In this document: one piece after another, positions 46,467 through 56,993 of the stretch
How the letters are laid out: each line of letters starts with the position of its first letter
How positions within the stretch are numbered: position 1 is the first letter of the stretch
NCBI GenBank assembly: GCA_902806565.1
Contig: CADCXA010000066.1
Span: 620,001 to 684,000, forward strand
Direction of reading: 5' to 3'
Source: Hypoxylon rubiginosum
Taxonomy: Eukaryota; Ascomycota; Sordariomycetes; Xylariales; Hypoxylaceae
DNA: 64,000 nucleotides
The notes under the pieces: model-generated
What the model was told of the DNA's origin: nothing
What the model saw: only the letters and a program-made list of their open reading frames with translations
The model's database searches: none
Position numbers and translations under genes: made by a program

Positions 46467-47698
46467 TTAAGCTACATTCTCGGATTTCTTGTCATCGAGG
46501 ACGATGATGCCCTCCTCGAGATAGGCGGGCGGGGCGTCGATTTCCTCGCCACCAGCCATAAGGCCCGACTTCTCATCCTCGACGACTGCCTCGTGGTGGG
46601 AAGCCTTGTGGTGTCGTCCGTGTCTGTGAGATCGTCGCGAACCGCCCCGGCGGAAAGCCAAGCGCCAGAGGAAGACAACTAGCGTACCGACCATCATGCC
46701 GAGACTATAACTGAGTTAGCGTACGGAACGAACACGTGTTTTGTGATGGGGGAAACTTACATGCTAGCGGCGACACCAGCCAAGATACCGACGGCAACGG
46801 GGAGAAGAATGTGGGAAGCAATGTTCTTAAAAAGCAGTCCCCAGTTCTTCTGGTGGTTGCCGTGGCGTTGACCGCGGTGCTCGCCATCGTCGGAAGCCTT
46901 GTGAGGTCGGCCGTGGTGACCCTGTCCCTTGACGTGACCGTGGCCCTTAACGCGGGCGGGACGACCACCACAGCCCTTGTGGGCACGGAGGCTGGCAAGT
47001 TTCTGCATGATAACAGCCTTCCACTTGCAGATAAGAGTAGCGCATTCCTCCTGCTTGTCCATGGGGTTTCGCATCTGGGACTCGCTAGTCTCGATCTCGC
47101 CAATCATCAACTTTCCGGTGGGAGTCTTGACGAGCTTGATCTGTACATTGGGAATGCCGTCGATGAAGATGTCGCCGACTTCGATGATGTCGAGCTCGAC
47201 CATGACGAGCTCCAAGGAATCCTCCTCGCTCTTGGCAACGGGCGTCGTCTGCATGCCGAAGCCAAGGCTGTGGATGCTTTGAGGCTGAGGGCCCTTGAAG
47301 TGCGGAGGTCGCTTCGACTGTCGGCTTGTGAAGTCAGGACGAACAGCGGCGACGAGGCTGTTTGTGAAAGGGTCGGCGTTGGGATAGAGTTCAAAGTTGT
47401 TGAGCAGCAGGCGATCAGCGACGTCGGAAGACTCGATGGTGAAGTCCAGCTCCAAATGGCTCGGGATGTCGTTCACGATGATAGGCTTTCCATGGTGGGG
47501 GATGCGAACGGGGCATCTAGGGCACTTGAGCTTCAGGTTCTGGGCTTCGGCGGTCTTAGGAATGTTGACATCGACCTCGACAGCGACGGGAAGGGTAGAG
47601 ACGATATCGTTGTCGGAGGCTGAAACGTCAGGTGGTAGCAATAAGGCGTTGGTAGAAACCGCCAGGCCAGCGGCGGCAATAATCGAGGTCAACTGCAT
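46467..47698 (-). CDS. Secretory-pathway single-pass membrane protein with PPxY tail
   Basis: Two exons, 47698-46761 and 46704-46467, with a 56-nt intron (GTAAGT...TTATAG), give 391 aa. ATG at 47698 starts a signal peptide (MQLTSIIAAAGLAVSTNALLL). The lumenal domain includes a CPRCP pair in LKLKCPRCPVRIPHHGK and a segment ADRLLLNNFELYPNADPF. From memory this pattern resembles the fungal DUF7728 family, but I cannot confirm it. A His/Gly/Lys-rich linker (HGHVKGQGHHGRPHK) precedes the hydrophobic region, which is split by the intron (ILLPVAVGILAGVAASILGM then MVGTLVVFLW). This could be one long or two short spans. The cytosolic tail is basic and then acidic and contains DAPPAYLEE, a PPxY motif of the type bound by Rsp5/NEDD4-family ubiquitin ligases. 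Function is unknown; sorting by ubiquitylation is a reasonable inference. Confidence 0.87.
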
Positions 47699-50600
47699 GT
47701 TGGGCGTGTTTGTGCGCAGTGGACGCGTAGTTCTTAATGCTTCATAGAAGCGCAGGATATACGAAATGAGGATTGGTAGTTGTTTTGATGAAAGAAAAGG
47801 GTTGGAAGAGGAATGAGTGGTGTGTTGATTGAAAGGACGTTTACGAAGTAACACGGAGCTACCGGACCTTTGGGATGACGACCCCCAGTTTAGGACCCAG
47901 GTGGCTGTCTCAGCGACTGATCAATAATACAATAATAACGGGACAAAGAGTCAGTTGTCAAGGGGGTTTGCCAGCTGACATAGTGAGGCGTCACGGGAGA
48001 AACGGGTAGACTTCAGTTGATAAAACCCGGCGCTAAGCCCCTAAAGGGCTCTAGCACACCCGAGCAATCCGAAAGTCAGCGAACGACGTTCAGGTACCCA
48101 ACCATTTCGCGTCATGCTTAGTCAAACACCATGGCTGATCTGCACTGTGTCGTATCTACGGAATACCAGTCCAGGTGTCAACCAAGTTCAACTAACTCCA
48201 CTCGCTGGCCCACTAACCCACTAGCCTAGCCCACCGACCAAACCGACACGATGTGGTACACTTTCTAGTATGGACGAGATACGTTAAGCTAAGCCTATCA
48301 CTAAAAAGGTGTAAGGCTTAGTTGGATAGCCGTCTCTTCTCTCGATTGTCTACTCTTCACCTTTAACCTCGAGAGAAAGTAGGTCGACGGGACAGAATGG
48401 CGCCAAAAATTGTATACAGTACCAGCTACACCGTCTTTAACTGTACATCTAAGCAAGCCAAATATGTACAGTCCGGGACAGTGTTATCCTTACGGTACAT
48501 TTGTTTTCTTCTGTAAGAGCGAAGTCTCGTAGCACGTTTTCTACTCCTAATACCATGACATCTGTTTTCACGATGTACGAAGAGGCTCGATATGCATTGT
48601 TTCCATGGCCCTGTTTGATCATACCAGGGATGCTGAGAAACTCGACCGTGAGTTCTGCATCTACGTCTTGACTCTGTCGTCATCTCGTCCAAGAAGCTTC
48701 TTGCAGACGTACAACATTGTAGTCGCCTTGGTGAAGGAAACCCGATAGACTAGACTGACTAGACCAACCCGCCTCACAAGGCTGCAAGGTAACCTATCGA
48801 TTATTATGACTAGCCCTTCTAAAGAAGGCAGGGTTTGTAGCCGCTGCAGAAGCACTAACCAACTTTCACTATTGAACCTATCCCCACAATGCCCCCGTCT
48901 TGCGACTTACTATATGTAGTAGACATCGGATTATAAGATAGGAATGCTGGTATATGTCTCCAGCTATCCAATCGCTGGAAATCATCAAAGCTCAGATACT
49001 TGATCTCGTGTTTTCTCCATTATTCCGCTGGATACGGTATTACTATCACTACCCGCACCGGTTCCCGGTTCTAGTTCCTCGTATTAACCCGGGCATGGTC
49101 GTCATACTCTTCGGACAGATGATCTTGGCACGTAGTCCGTGGGGATGGGAATATTTCTCCTTGATCAGTTCGAGATACCTCCGACAACGCTTATAAGTCA
49201 CGGAGAATGCGCGTGGCAAGGATCACTATCACTTCTAGCACGCCGGCGGTCTCCCTCGGCTACGTCATAAGGAATCAACTCGACTGCGAAGGCAGCAGGT
49301 TTGAACACGAGGGCTGATGCGTGCGGCGCTGAGACTGTCAATTGGAATCATGAAATACTCTGGGGCAATTGCATGCTTTGCAAGTTCTAGGTGGTGTCGA
49401 AGCTTGATGAGAAGGATCCCTTGGTGGTCACCCTCAACGAGAATACCCTCGACTTAAGTGCGTGTGGAGGTGTCTGAAGCATTTGTCGAAACGGACATGT
49501 AAGCTGTCGTTCGAAGACATTATTTTTCCACTCGTGCAGATGAGCGGACTCGCAAGGTGCGCTGCGGGGAAGGTCAGATGCAAGATCTCGAAGGCTGGCA
49601 AGCAAGCTAAGAGCAGCAGGAAGCAAACTTGGAAGAGGCACCAGAAATACAATAAGTTAAAGCAGGGCAGGGCGGAAAAGAAGATTGGGTCACTCGACTG
49701 GGCCTTGATCTGGGAGTGGGAGACTAGAGGAGCCGAGAAGAAGAGAGGAGGGATAAGAAGAAGAATTCGCCAGCGCGAATCGTACATGTCAACAACGTCT
49801 ACTGCTGCTTGTCGAATTCACTCCTGGCGTAATTACCATGAAGTCGTCTCGGAGTCGACAGCTTTTTCTTAGAGATATTAGGCCATTGCACTGCCTTGAT
49901 ATGTAGCCCCTTTTCCATTTGGAGTGATTGCTGCATACCCAAAGTATCATGACAAAGGCCATGATGACACCCACAGCGTAGGAGAGATGGAAATAGAGAG
50001 TTTCTTATGACACAGCATTTTCTGTAATCGACATGCTAGCTACGAATGCATGTTCGGTCTATGCTATTCGCGCATGATGTGCTTTGAGTCAAGTACTCGT
50101 GTAAGTCATCTCCCCGTACTCATAGTCCGGACTTGTTCCTTAACAGTAGCGATATGCTCAAAAATATGGCTCCTATTTACGCTATGGTATATATAGTACT
50201 GACGGGCCTACCACTTATTCTCATGCTGATTGGGACAGCTGTAGACGAAGTGAACAGTCCACCACGTAGGTATGCTGGGAGGTAAGAATTCGCATTCAAC
50301 AATCCACAGCGAAGTAGCATACCTATGAAGCAATATCGAAAGGGAGACTGTCAGATTCTTATTATTTTAATCTGTCATAACTCCATGGTAGAAAACTTGA
50401 TTTAATTCCCTCCCTTAGGCTTGCATTGTTTCCCTTACTTCTTGTGTGGGCTTTTACCTGTACATCCTCATTACCTCAAGGCATCCCGACCTGGGTGATT
50501 TCCACTTCAATATTTCCACTTCAATATACGATTTGTGGAAGACGTAAACCCTTCTGCGAGCGATCGCACAACCCGGATTTCAAGCCTATTAAGTCGAAGA

Positions 50601-53600
50601 GGTCACCATATTAGGCCTCGAGGCGAGTCTAATTCAGCCCTATATATTGGAGATATACTGACGGATTGTGGTTTAGTAACAGTGAGAGCATGGCAGTCTA
50701 ATGGCAGTCTGTGTCGCGCGACGTCTCGCTTCTCGGCAAGGCGGGAGAAGTTTGAACCGTCGGGCTGCGGGTGGAACCCCCCCTGGACGCTCTCGTCGCG
50801 ACCATAAAAGAATTGCCCATTAACCTGAAACTAGCCCCATCGCCTCGGGAGCATCCTCTGCAAGATGAATGGCTTGCAGGAGCGGCGGCAGAAAGCTTAC
50901 GTATGACGTGAGCCGCGACCAATTCTTTTTATTTCGATATACGTTGAAAAAAAGAAAAGGAGTCGCATAGACAGATCTCCCTCGATCGCATATGCTTTTT
51001 CGTCATCCACGAGGATCGACCTCGAAAAAAATTGTGATCGATTCCTTTTGGCCAGGCTGTTCAGACGAATTAAGTGGACGACCAAGCGCATCTGGAATTG
51101 CGCGCGCGAAACAGTACTGGAACGAATAACCAATGGGCGGTCTCCTAGCCCTCTGGATGAGCTGGCTTGATGATCACCGTCACGATAGGTGGTCTTAATA
51201 CCGCTTAATACTACCTAGGTAAACATACGAAGTACTTTGTATCACATCGTCGTTCGACTACCTACCTCTCTACTACCTACCTAGATTAAGCTGCGGTTTC
51301 GGGCTGCAGTGTCGTGGATAAAAGTGTTTGCATCGTGGAACACCTTTTAAGGCCGAATGTTACCGAGCGAGTAGCGGATAATACCTCCTTGCGGACCGCT
51401 TCTAGAGGGTCTAAATTTACCAGCAACACGGGAAGGGCTAAATTATCCGGACCGTCTGTATCACATTTGCTTTCCTTTATTCGTCATTATGGCCCGATGC
51501 CTATTCTATATCTGTTTGCCATCTGGCTCGGCCTCCAATTTCATTTCTTTCTGACAATCTTATATGGACTGTCGCGGGTCAGCAATTTGGATCGCAAACG
51601 AATACTATGATGACGACTTGAGCGGCGGCTTGTGCGACTCTTTCGAGATGAAAGGGGAGTGGCTGGTACCACCTTTGAATATGTATCTGATATACGAAGT
51701 ACTGTCGAACGTCTTCCACCAACAGCGCGGTACTCTATTCAGCTCATATCACGTACGTTTATACTCTTCTTAACTCTGTTTGTTCTCATGTCCCAAGCTG
51801 CCAAGTCGTCATGTGTCCGATATTGCACGGCCCCTCTTGTCAGGCCAGATCAGATCTATTTCATTATCCCACCGTCCCATTTTCATCTTCGTCCCGAATC
51901 GACAAGTTGCGCGGGTCTCAACTATGGTACAGCGCTAGTGTTTCTAATTGGTGAAGCCATCTATTCTGTCCGTTGATTCGCTAGACGTCTTAGTCAAGGG
52001 GGCAGGGGTTCTAGACAAGCGTAAGGGTCTAGGAGCTAGGAGTTCGCTTCCCGTCGAGTCGTTGGGATTCTCATCGCCAAAAATGGTGGTTTAATGGGTA
52101 CATTACCTACCCTAGGTGGTATCCAAGCTGCGCGTATTTACTGGTCACTGGTCAAATGCAACTCGATTATAGTATCGTGGGTCTTGGCTCACAACGTACA
52201 GAGTACGCATTTCCATCGGTGATAGACAAGTGGTTCTCGTCGTGTCTATCTTTCTCATGTTGTACGTTGGTGTGAGTTGACTTGAAGAGAGTAGGGGTCT
52301 GGAATGAAATATACAGATTTTGGCTTGTCATTACTGGGATGCCCATGATTATTCATGGGTTCATCGTGGATTCATCATGGATTCATGGGGGTCGGAGTCT
52401 CGTCAAAGATATGTACTATGTAATGCACTGACCGTTCGGTACCATTTTGAAGTTCTTTCCAGGCCAAGCCCGGTCCCCCTTTCCCCATAATTTTGTATAG
52501 ACGACATGGAGCTAATGCCAGGTACGAATTGATCTCCGAAGTGCATCAAATCCGTGGGTCACGATTGACGGGCCTTCTGCTGTTTCCTCTCCCTCCAGCC
52601 CTTCCGCCTCCCGCCTCCCGACTCTCGTCTTTTTCACTTGTGAACTTGCGAACCGCGTGGTGTTTGTTATTATTCTTTCCTTCCAAGTTCTGTTTTCCCG
52701 TTGCGCAGGTGTCTGCTCGGATCTCCAGTCTTGACTGCGGTGGTTTGATAATTTTAACGACTTCAACCTTTCCCGTCAACTCCACGATATACCACAACGT
52801 AAACGACCCAGTGTCGTCAGGTCTCACAGCGCTGCGACTGTCGTAGAGTCATCTCTTTACCGCTCTTTTGCAACTTCATTTTCTCTACTCTCGTTTTTTT
52901 TTCTTTTCTTTTCCTGCAGGATACCCAGTCCTGTCTTGATGACAATAGGTTACCTGCGCGCCGTTCGTTCTCCAGATTACCGGTCTTACTATCGCCTTAT
53001 AAACACGCTACCGTCCGGTCTTTGCAAAGCAGCCCATCTGACAAGTGCAAACGGCTAGCCATTTGCCTGATTTTCTCTTGATCGCCATTCTCCAGACACC
53101 CTACCAGTACAGATACCTTGGTCCTTGGCCTCGTTGCTGTCTTCTGGTCATACCGACCCTGTTCCGTCCGCGCATCTGAAACGCGAACAGTATCCAAGAC
53201 TCTCAAGGTCGCATCATCTGGTTGGCTCTACCACCCCACACCCGCCTAACAAAGGAGCCACGCAGTGCGACGACCGCGGCAGCTTCGTCATTGCATCCAG
53301 CAAATCCTCCGGCAGATACACCGTGTTGAGCCGTGTCTCTACCTAGGTAATTCTTGGCCTTCTTTGGAAAGACTAGACTTCGGAGGCAGCCGCAGGAATC
53401 CGTTCGTTTGGATACTATCCATCTTGGGGGTTGCCCTTCAGTCTGGCACTAGTCTACTCGTTATCGAACAGACCCCCAGTTGATTCGGATCGGTACAAGG
53501 AAGGGCCAGTACCTCCCGAAACGTCAAGCGTACGTGATTTTCCTACTCCGTACCATTATCTCTCGAGTACCCTGTCGAGGTATTCCTTTCCGGCTATTAC

Positions 53601-54326
53601 TGCTGTTGCTGTTGCTGGTCGACCACACTGAATTCGGCTTGGTCGGCTTTTGGCTAGAACTTGTGATGTCCTCTTGGCTCTGCTGTGAGGGAGGGTCGCA
53701 TCTCAAACTCGAATGTCATTCTTCGATCTTGATTATCCATGAAGTCGCGTGTTCCTCACTGCCACTATATTCAACTTCATTTTTGCTTCTGTTTTGTGAA
53801 GGCTAACTGGTTTGCCTTTTTAGCTCCGTACCACCATCCTTATTACTTCAAGGTGACTGGATTGCTTTTTAATTATATACTCCCGTCGGCTTAGCACCGT
53901 GGGAATTTTTATTCTTACCCTTCGTTTTTGCCGAAGCTAGCATCAGGATCGCGTTTGGTTGCTTCTTCGTTGTGTTCTGGATAGTGTGAAGGTGGCCTGG
54001 TTTCACAACCGTCTGCCGAGCTGACCCAATTCCTCGTTTGCGATACCGTCGGTTCATTTACATCGAAGTCAATCCTCGTGTCACCTTAGCGAACACGAGG
54101 TCAGATAGTTCCCGACACTGTTTTCGTTTGATTCTCTTGGTCCACCTGCCGGCAGGCCCTCGGTTAGCGGCATCGTATCCACGCGGACAGGAAGGGTTTG
54201 GGCCGAGACCTGCGTATGCCGTTGATATAGTTGGTGAAGGCGGCGAAGGAATTGGGTAGAAAGAAGTGGACGAGTGGAATGCTAAGATCTGGTCTGGGTA
54301 CTACGCCTCCCAGAGTTTTTATTTAA
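47699..54326. other. Long spacer, mostly gene-free; right end probably leader of 54327 gene
   Basis: About 6.6 kb between divergent genes. Only short or featureless ORFs are present. A few hydrophobic ones (48954-49196, 50154-50285, 51314-51610) have no recognisable family. From about 52560 the plus strand becomes strongly C/T-rich (TTTTTTTTCTTTTCTTTTCC near 52890), which suggests the promoter and a long, perhaps spliced, leader of the EGF-module gene. An ORF of 73 codons (54038-54259) ends 67 bp before that gene's ATG and could be an upstream ORF. TACCTAGGTA occurs at 51212 and 53340. Confidence 0.45.
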
Positions 54327-56993
54327 ATGAGTCAGTATCAAAATGGAAGAAATACCGGTCAACCACCCGGCTTGGGGGGATCCGTTAGAAGAGCGAGGGA
54401 ACAAGCTGAAGGAGGAGGGCAAAGGGGTGTCATATCACCATTTCCAGAGCCTCCGTCAGTAACTCGGCGGCCTCAGGCACCTTTGGGATTGCAGAGTAGG
54501 GACGGGCAGATTAACATGGCGATATCGAAACCGACGCCAATGGCCCAGTGGCCACTCGGTGGACCCCTCTCGACGCCGTCATCTGCCGACTCAGAACCGT
54601 ATCGTCCACCTCCCGGAAGATCGCAGCCGCCTCAGCGCCCCCCACGACCGAGCAGGGTACCGTCGATGCTGGATGCCTCTCGCATCCAGGAACACACTCC
54701 AGTCTTTCAATACACACCGCAGAATGCCAGGGAATCAGAGATGTCGGCCCCCGAGACCATACAAAGCACGTCATCAAGACAATCAACTAACTCATCAGTT
54801 GGATCAATCCCGGACTTTCCACTACCAGTAGCCGCGCCTCCGTTGCCGCCGCCGTCGAGGAGGAGTGTGAATCTGGGACCCCCACCATCTTCGCGACGCG
54901 GAGCCTCGTCATTCTATTCGACCACGTCATATGTCTCGCCGATACCTGAAGAAAGCCCTAGAACGCGATCGCACACTTCTTATGCGTCTAGCGCCGCAAT
55001 ACCAGATAGCTTCGGCAACATGTCACCGGGAATGTCGCCAGGAATGTCGCCAGGATATAGTCCAAGCGGAACCTACCTTGATGATACGATAGCGGAAGAG
55101 TCCGTCTTTAGTGACGATGCAGATGAGAGCCGTCTAGTTAGAAGCGCAAGCATTGGGAAGAGAGGGAAACCGGCTCTGGTAACTACGGGGAGTTCTGAAA
55201 GGAGAGATTCGATGCCTCGGCCGGGACCAAAGCCCGTCCAAGATGAAGCGTTTCGAGAAGGTACTGGATATCTGGATGCTTCTTCAAGCTCATCAGGGAA
55301 TGCCTCACGAGAAGCTGTCGGGGCTGCGTTAACTGCGGATAACATGTTGAACGCGTTTGAGAATGCGAGCGCCATGGATCCTTCGTCGATACGAAAAGCC
55401 ACTCCGTCGCCGAGGCCATTCAACAAGCTCTCTGCCATTCGAAGACCGCCACGCCTGGATATAGACGCAGTGAGAGCAGCTGAAGCTAGGGGAAGCTTGA
55501 CGAGTCTGCCAGACTTAATCCGGCGGGCCACCCGACTGGCAAGTTTGATGGATAGGGGTCGTAGACCGGGGAGTCGCTTTGACGACCTTGATTTCCCAGA
55601 AGAGGTCTACGCCGCGGATCCTGAGAAGGACCCCTCTTGTGTGTTTTATCATTCGTCCCCCTATGACTTATGTGCTAATGGTTTTGTAGACGACGCGAGA
55701 CATCAATCCGGTCTTTCTGACATGTTGGCAGCCTTCCCGCCCCCGGCAAGTCGAAACGGGGTGCGACAGAGCAGAGCCTCGACCACATGGCCATTAGGGC
55801 GAAGATCCTTCCGTGGACCTCCGATAGAAACAGAACGAGATACCGAAGACGGGGAGCCGAGAGAGGAAAAAAGGGAGCGGCGTTGCTGCGGACTGCCTAT
55901 ATGGTCATTTTTCGTATTGCTCATCATCGTGTTATGCATCATAGCTGCCGCGATCGTGGTGCCCGTCAAATTCCTCGTCATCGATAAGTCAAGCGCGAAG
56001 AACGCAGCACAGCCAGCCATCTCGGAATGCGAGGCGCAGCTGAACTGTGCCAACGGCGGTACGAATGTGGTTCTGGAGGGTGTCTGCTCGTGTATCTGTT
56101 CGAACGGATTCACCGGCGTGGACTGTACAATTCCCACCTCGCAGGGCTGCACTACGACGTCAATCAGCACAGCAGACACCAATATCAATAATGTTACCAT
56201 AGGCCAAGCAATACCTCGACTGATAAAAGACGCCCAGGCCAACTTCTCTATCCCTCTCATCGCCACCATTATACAGTCGAAATTCAACAAGGAAAATCTT
56301 TCTTGCAACACGGAAAATGCTCTGGTTACTTTCGACGGACAGTTTCTCCGAACGCAGGATGCACTAGCCGAAGTGTCCGACAATATTTCGGATGCGGACC
56401 TCGTACAGGCTGCTGTGGCTGCAGCTGATATCCCGATCACTCTAAGCGTTGCGCCGGATATCGACATAACTTTGACAGTTGCGAATCCGGAAGGGACTGG
56501 TGGGTTTTCTGGGACTTTTGTAATAACTACGTTAAGTTCACCGACCACAATATCTGGCTCTACGATATTTGCCACGACTATCACGGCCAGCAATTCTAAG
56601 CGATCGTCACCAACTGCCTATCCGACGACAGACTTGACAACATCGTCCACACCAACGAGTACTCCGAGTCCCACGAGTATAAGTACGACTACGGGCACGA
56701 GCACTAGTGCGGCGTCGACGCCAACGTCGACTTTCGCCGTAACCGAAGAAGTTGTAGACTTTGCCCGTGTGGCAGTTCTGTTTATCTTCCAGCAGAAGAC
56801 AATATCTGACGCCTCAACCGCGCAGACATCCATTCAACAGTTCTTTAGCAATGTGGAAGTTGGGCAGAATTCGTCATCCATAACAAAAGAACAAGCAATG
56901 AATGTTACTATAGGAGGAGGGAACACTATCGATCTTGTAAATCTGTTCGTCGACATAGGCACCGGACAAAAAGTTGGCGGTCGCACTGGCTGA
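54327..56993 (+). CDS. Type II membrane protein with EGF-like module
   Basis: Single exon, 888 aa. The first 515 or so residues are a disordered Pro/Ser/Arg-rich cytosolic region with SH3- and phosphosite-like tracts and a short MSPG tandem (positions 55020-55060). After RRCCGLPIW a single hydrophobic span (FFVLLIIVLCIIAAAIVVPV, about 525-545) is followed by an extracellular Cys cluster C-x5-C-x11-C-x1-C-x3-C-x7-C within about 565-600, containing NCANGG and CSNGFTGVDC. This is an EGF-like fold. Next come a 150-residue domain with many NxT/S sites, a Thr/Ser/Pro-rich O-glycosylation-type region (about 765-800), and a final folded-looking stretch. The architecture suggests a cell-surface mucin-like protein inserted without a cleaved signal. 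Fungal EGF modules are uncommon. I do not know a functional name. The ATG at 54327 is the first in frame. Confidence 0.88.
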   Translation: MSQYQNGRNTGQPPGLGGSVRRAREQAEGGGQRGVISPFPEPPSVTRRPQAPLGLQSRDGQINMAISKPTPMAQWPLGGPLSTPSSADSEPYRPPPGRSQPPQRPPRPSRVPSMLDASRIQEHTPVFQYTPQNARESEMSAPETIQSTSSRQSTNSSVGSIPDFPLPVAAPPLPPPSRRSVNLGPPPSSRRGASSFYSTTSYVSPIPEESPRTRSHTSYASSAAIPDSFGNMSPGMSPGMSPGYSPSGTYLDDTIAEESVFSDDADESRLVRSASIGKRGKPALVTTGSSERRDSMPRPGPKPVQDEAFREGTGYLDASSSSSGNASREAVGAALTADNMLNAFENASAMDPSSIRKATPSPRPFNKLSAIRRPPRLDIDAVRAAEARGSLTSLPDLIRRATRLASLMDRGRRPGSRFDDLDFPEEVYAADPEKDPSCVFYHSSPYDLCANGFVDDARHQSGLSDMLAAFPPPASRNGVRQSRASTTWPLGRRSFRGPPIETERDTEDGEPREEKRERRCCGLPIWSFFVLLIIVLCIIAAAIVVPVKFLVIDKSSAKNAAQPAISECEAQLNCANGGTNVVLEGVCSCICSNGFTGVDCTIPTSQGCTTTSISTADTNINNVTIGQAIPRLIKDAQANFSIPLIATIIQSKFNKENLSCNTENALVTFDGQFLRTQDALAEVSDNISDADLVQAAVAAADIPITLSVAPDIDITLTVANPEGTGGFSGTFVITTLSSPTTISGSTIFATTITASNSKRSSPTAYPTTDLTTSSTPTSTPSPTSISTTTGTSTSAASTPTSTFAVTEEVVDFARVAVLFIFQQKTISDASTAQTSIQQFFSNVEVGQNSSSITKEQAMNVTIGGGNTIDLVNLFVDIGTGQKVGGRTG

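Noticed and set aside
46736..47623. 295-codon plus-strand ORF over the PPxY-tail gene
   Set aside because: Antisense shadow. The minus strand gives a signal peptide, a membrane span and a clean intron.
49462..49872. 136-codon Lys/Arg-rich ORF and its antisense hydrophobic ORF
   Set aside because: Both frames mirror a purine/pyrimidine-skewed tract. Neither has a recognisable domain or convincing start.
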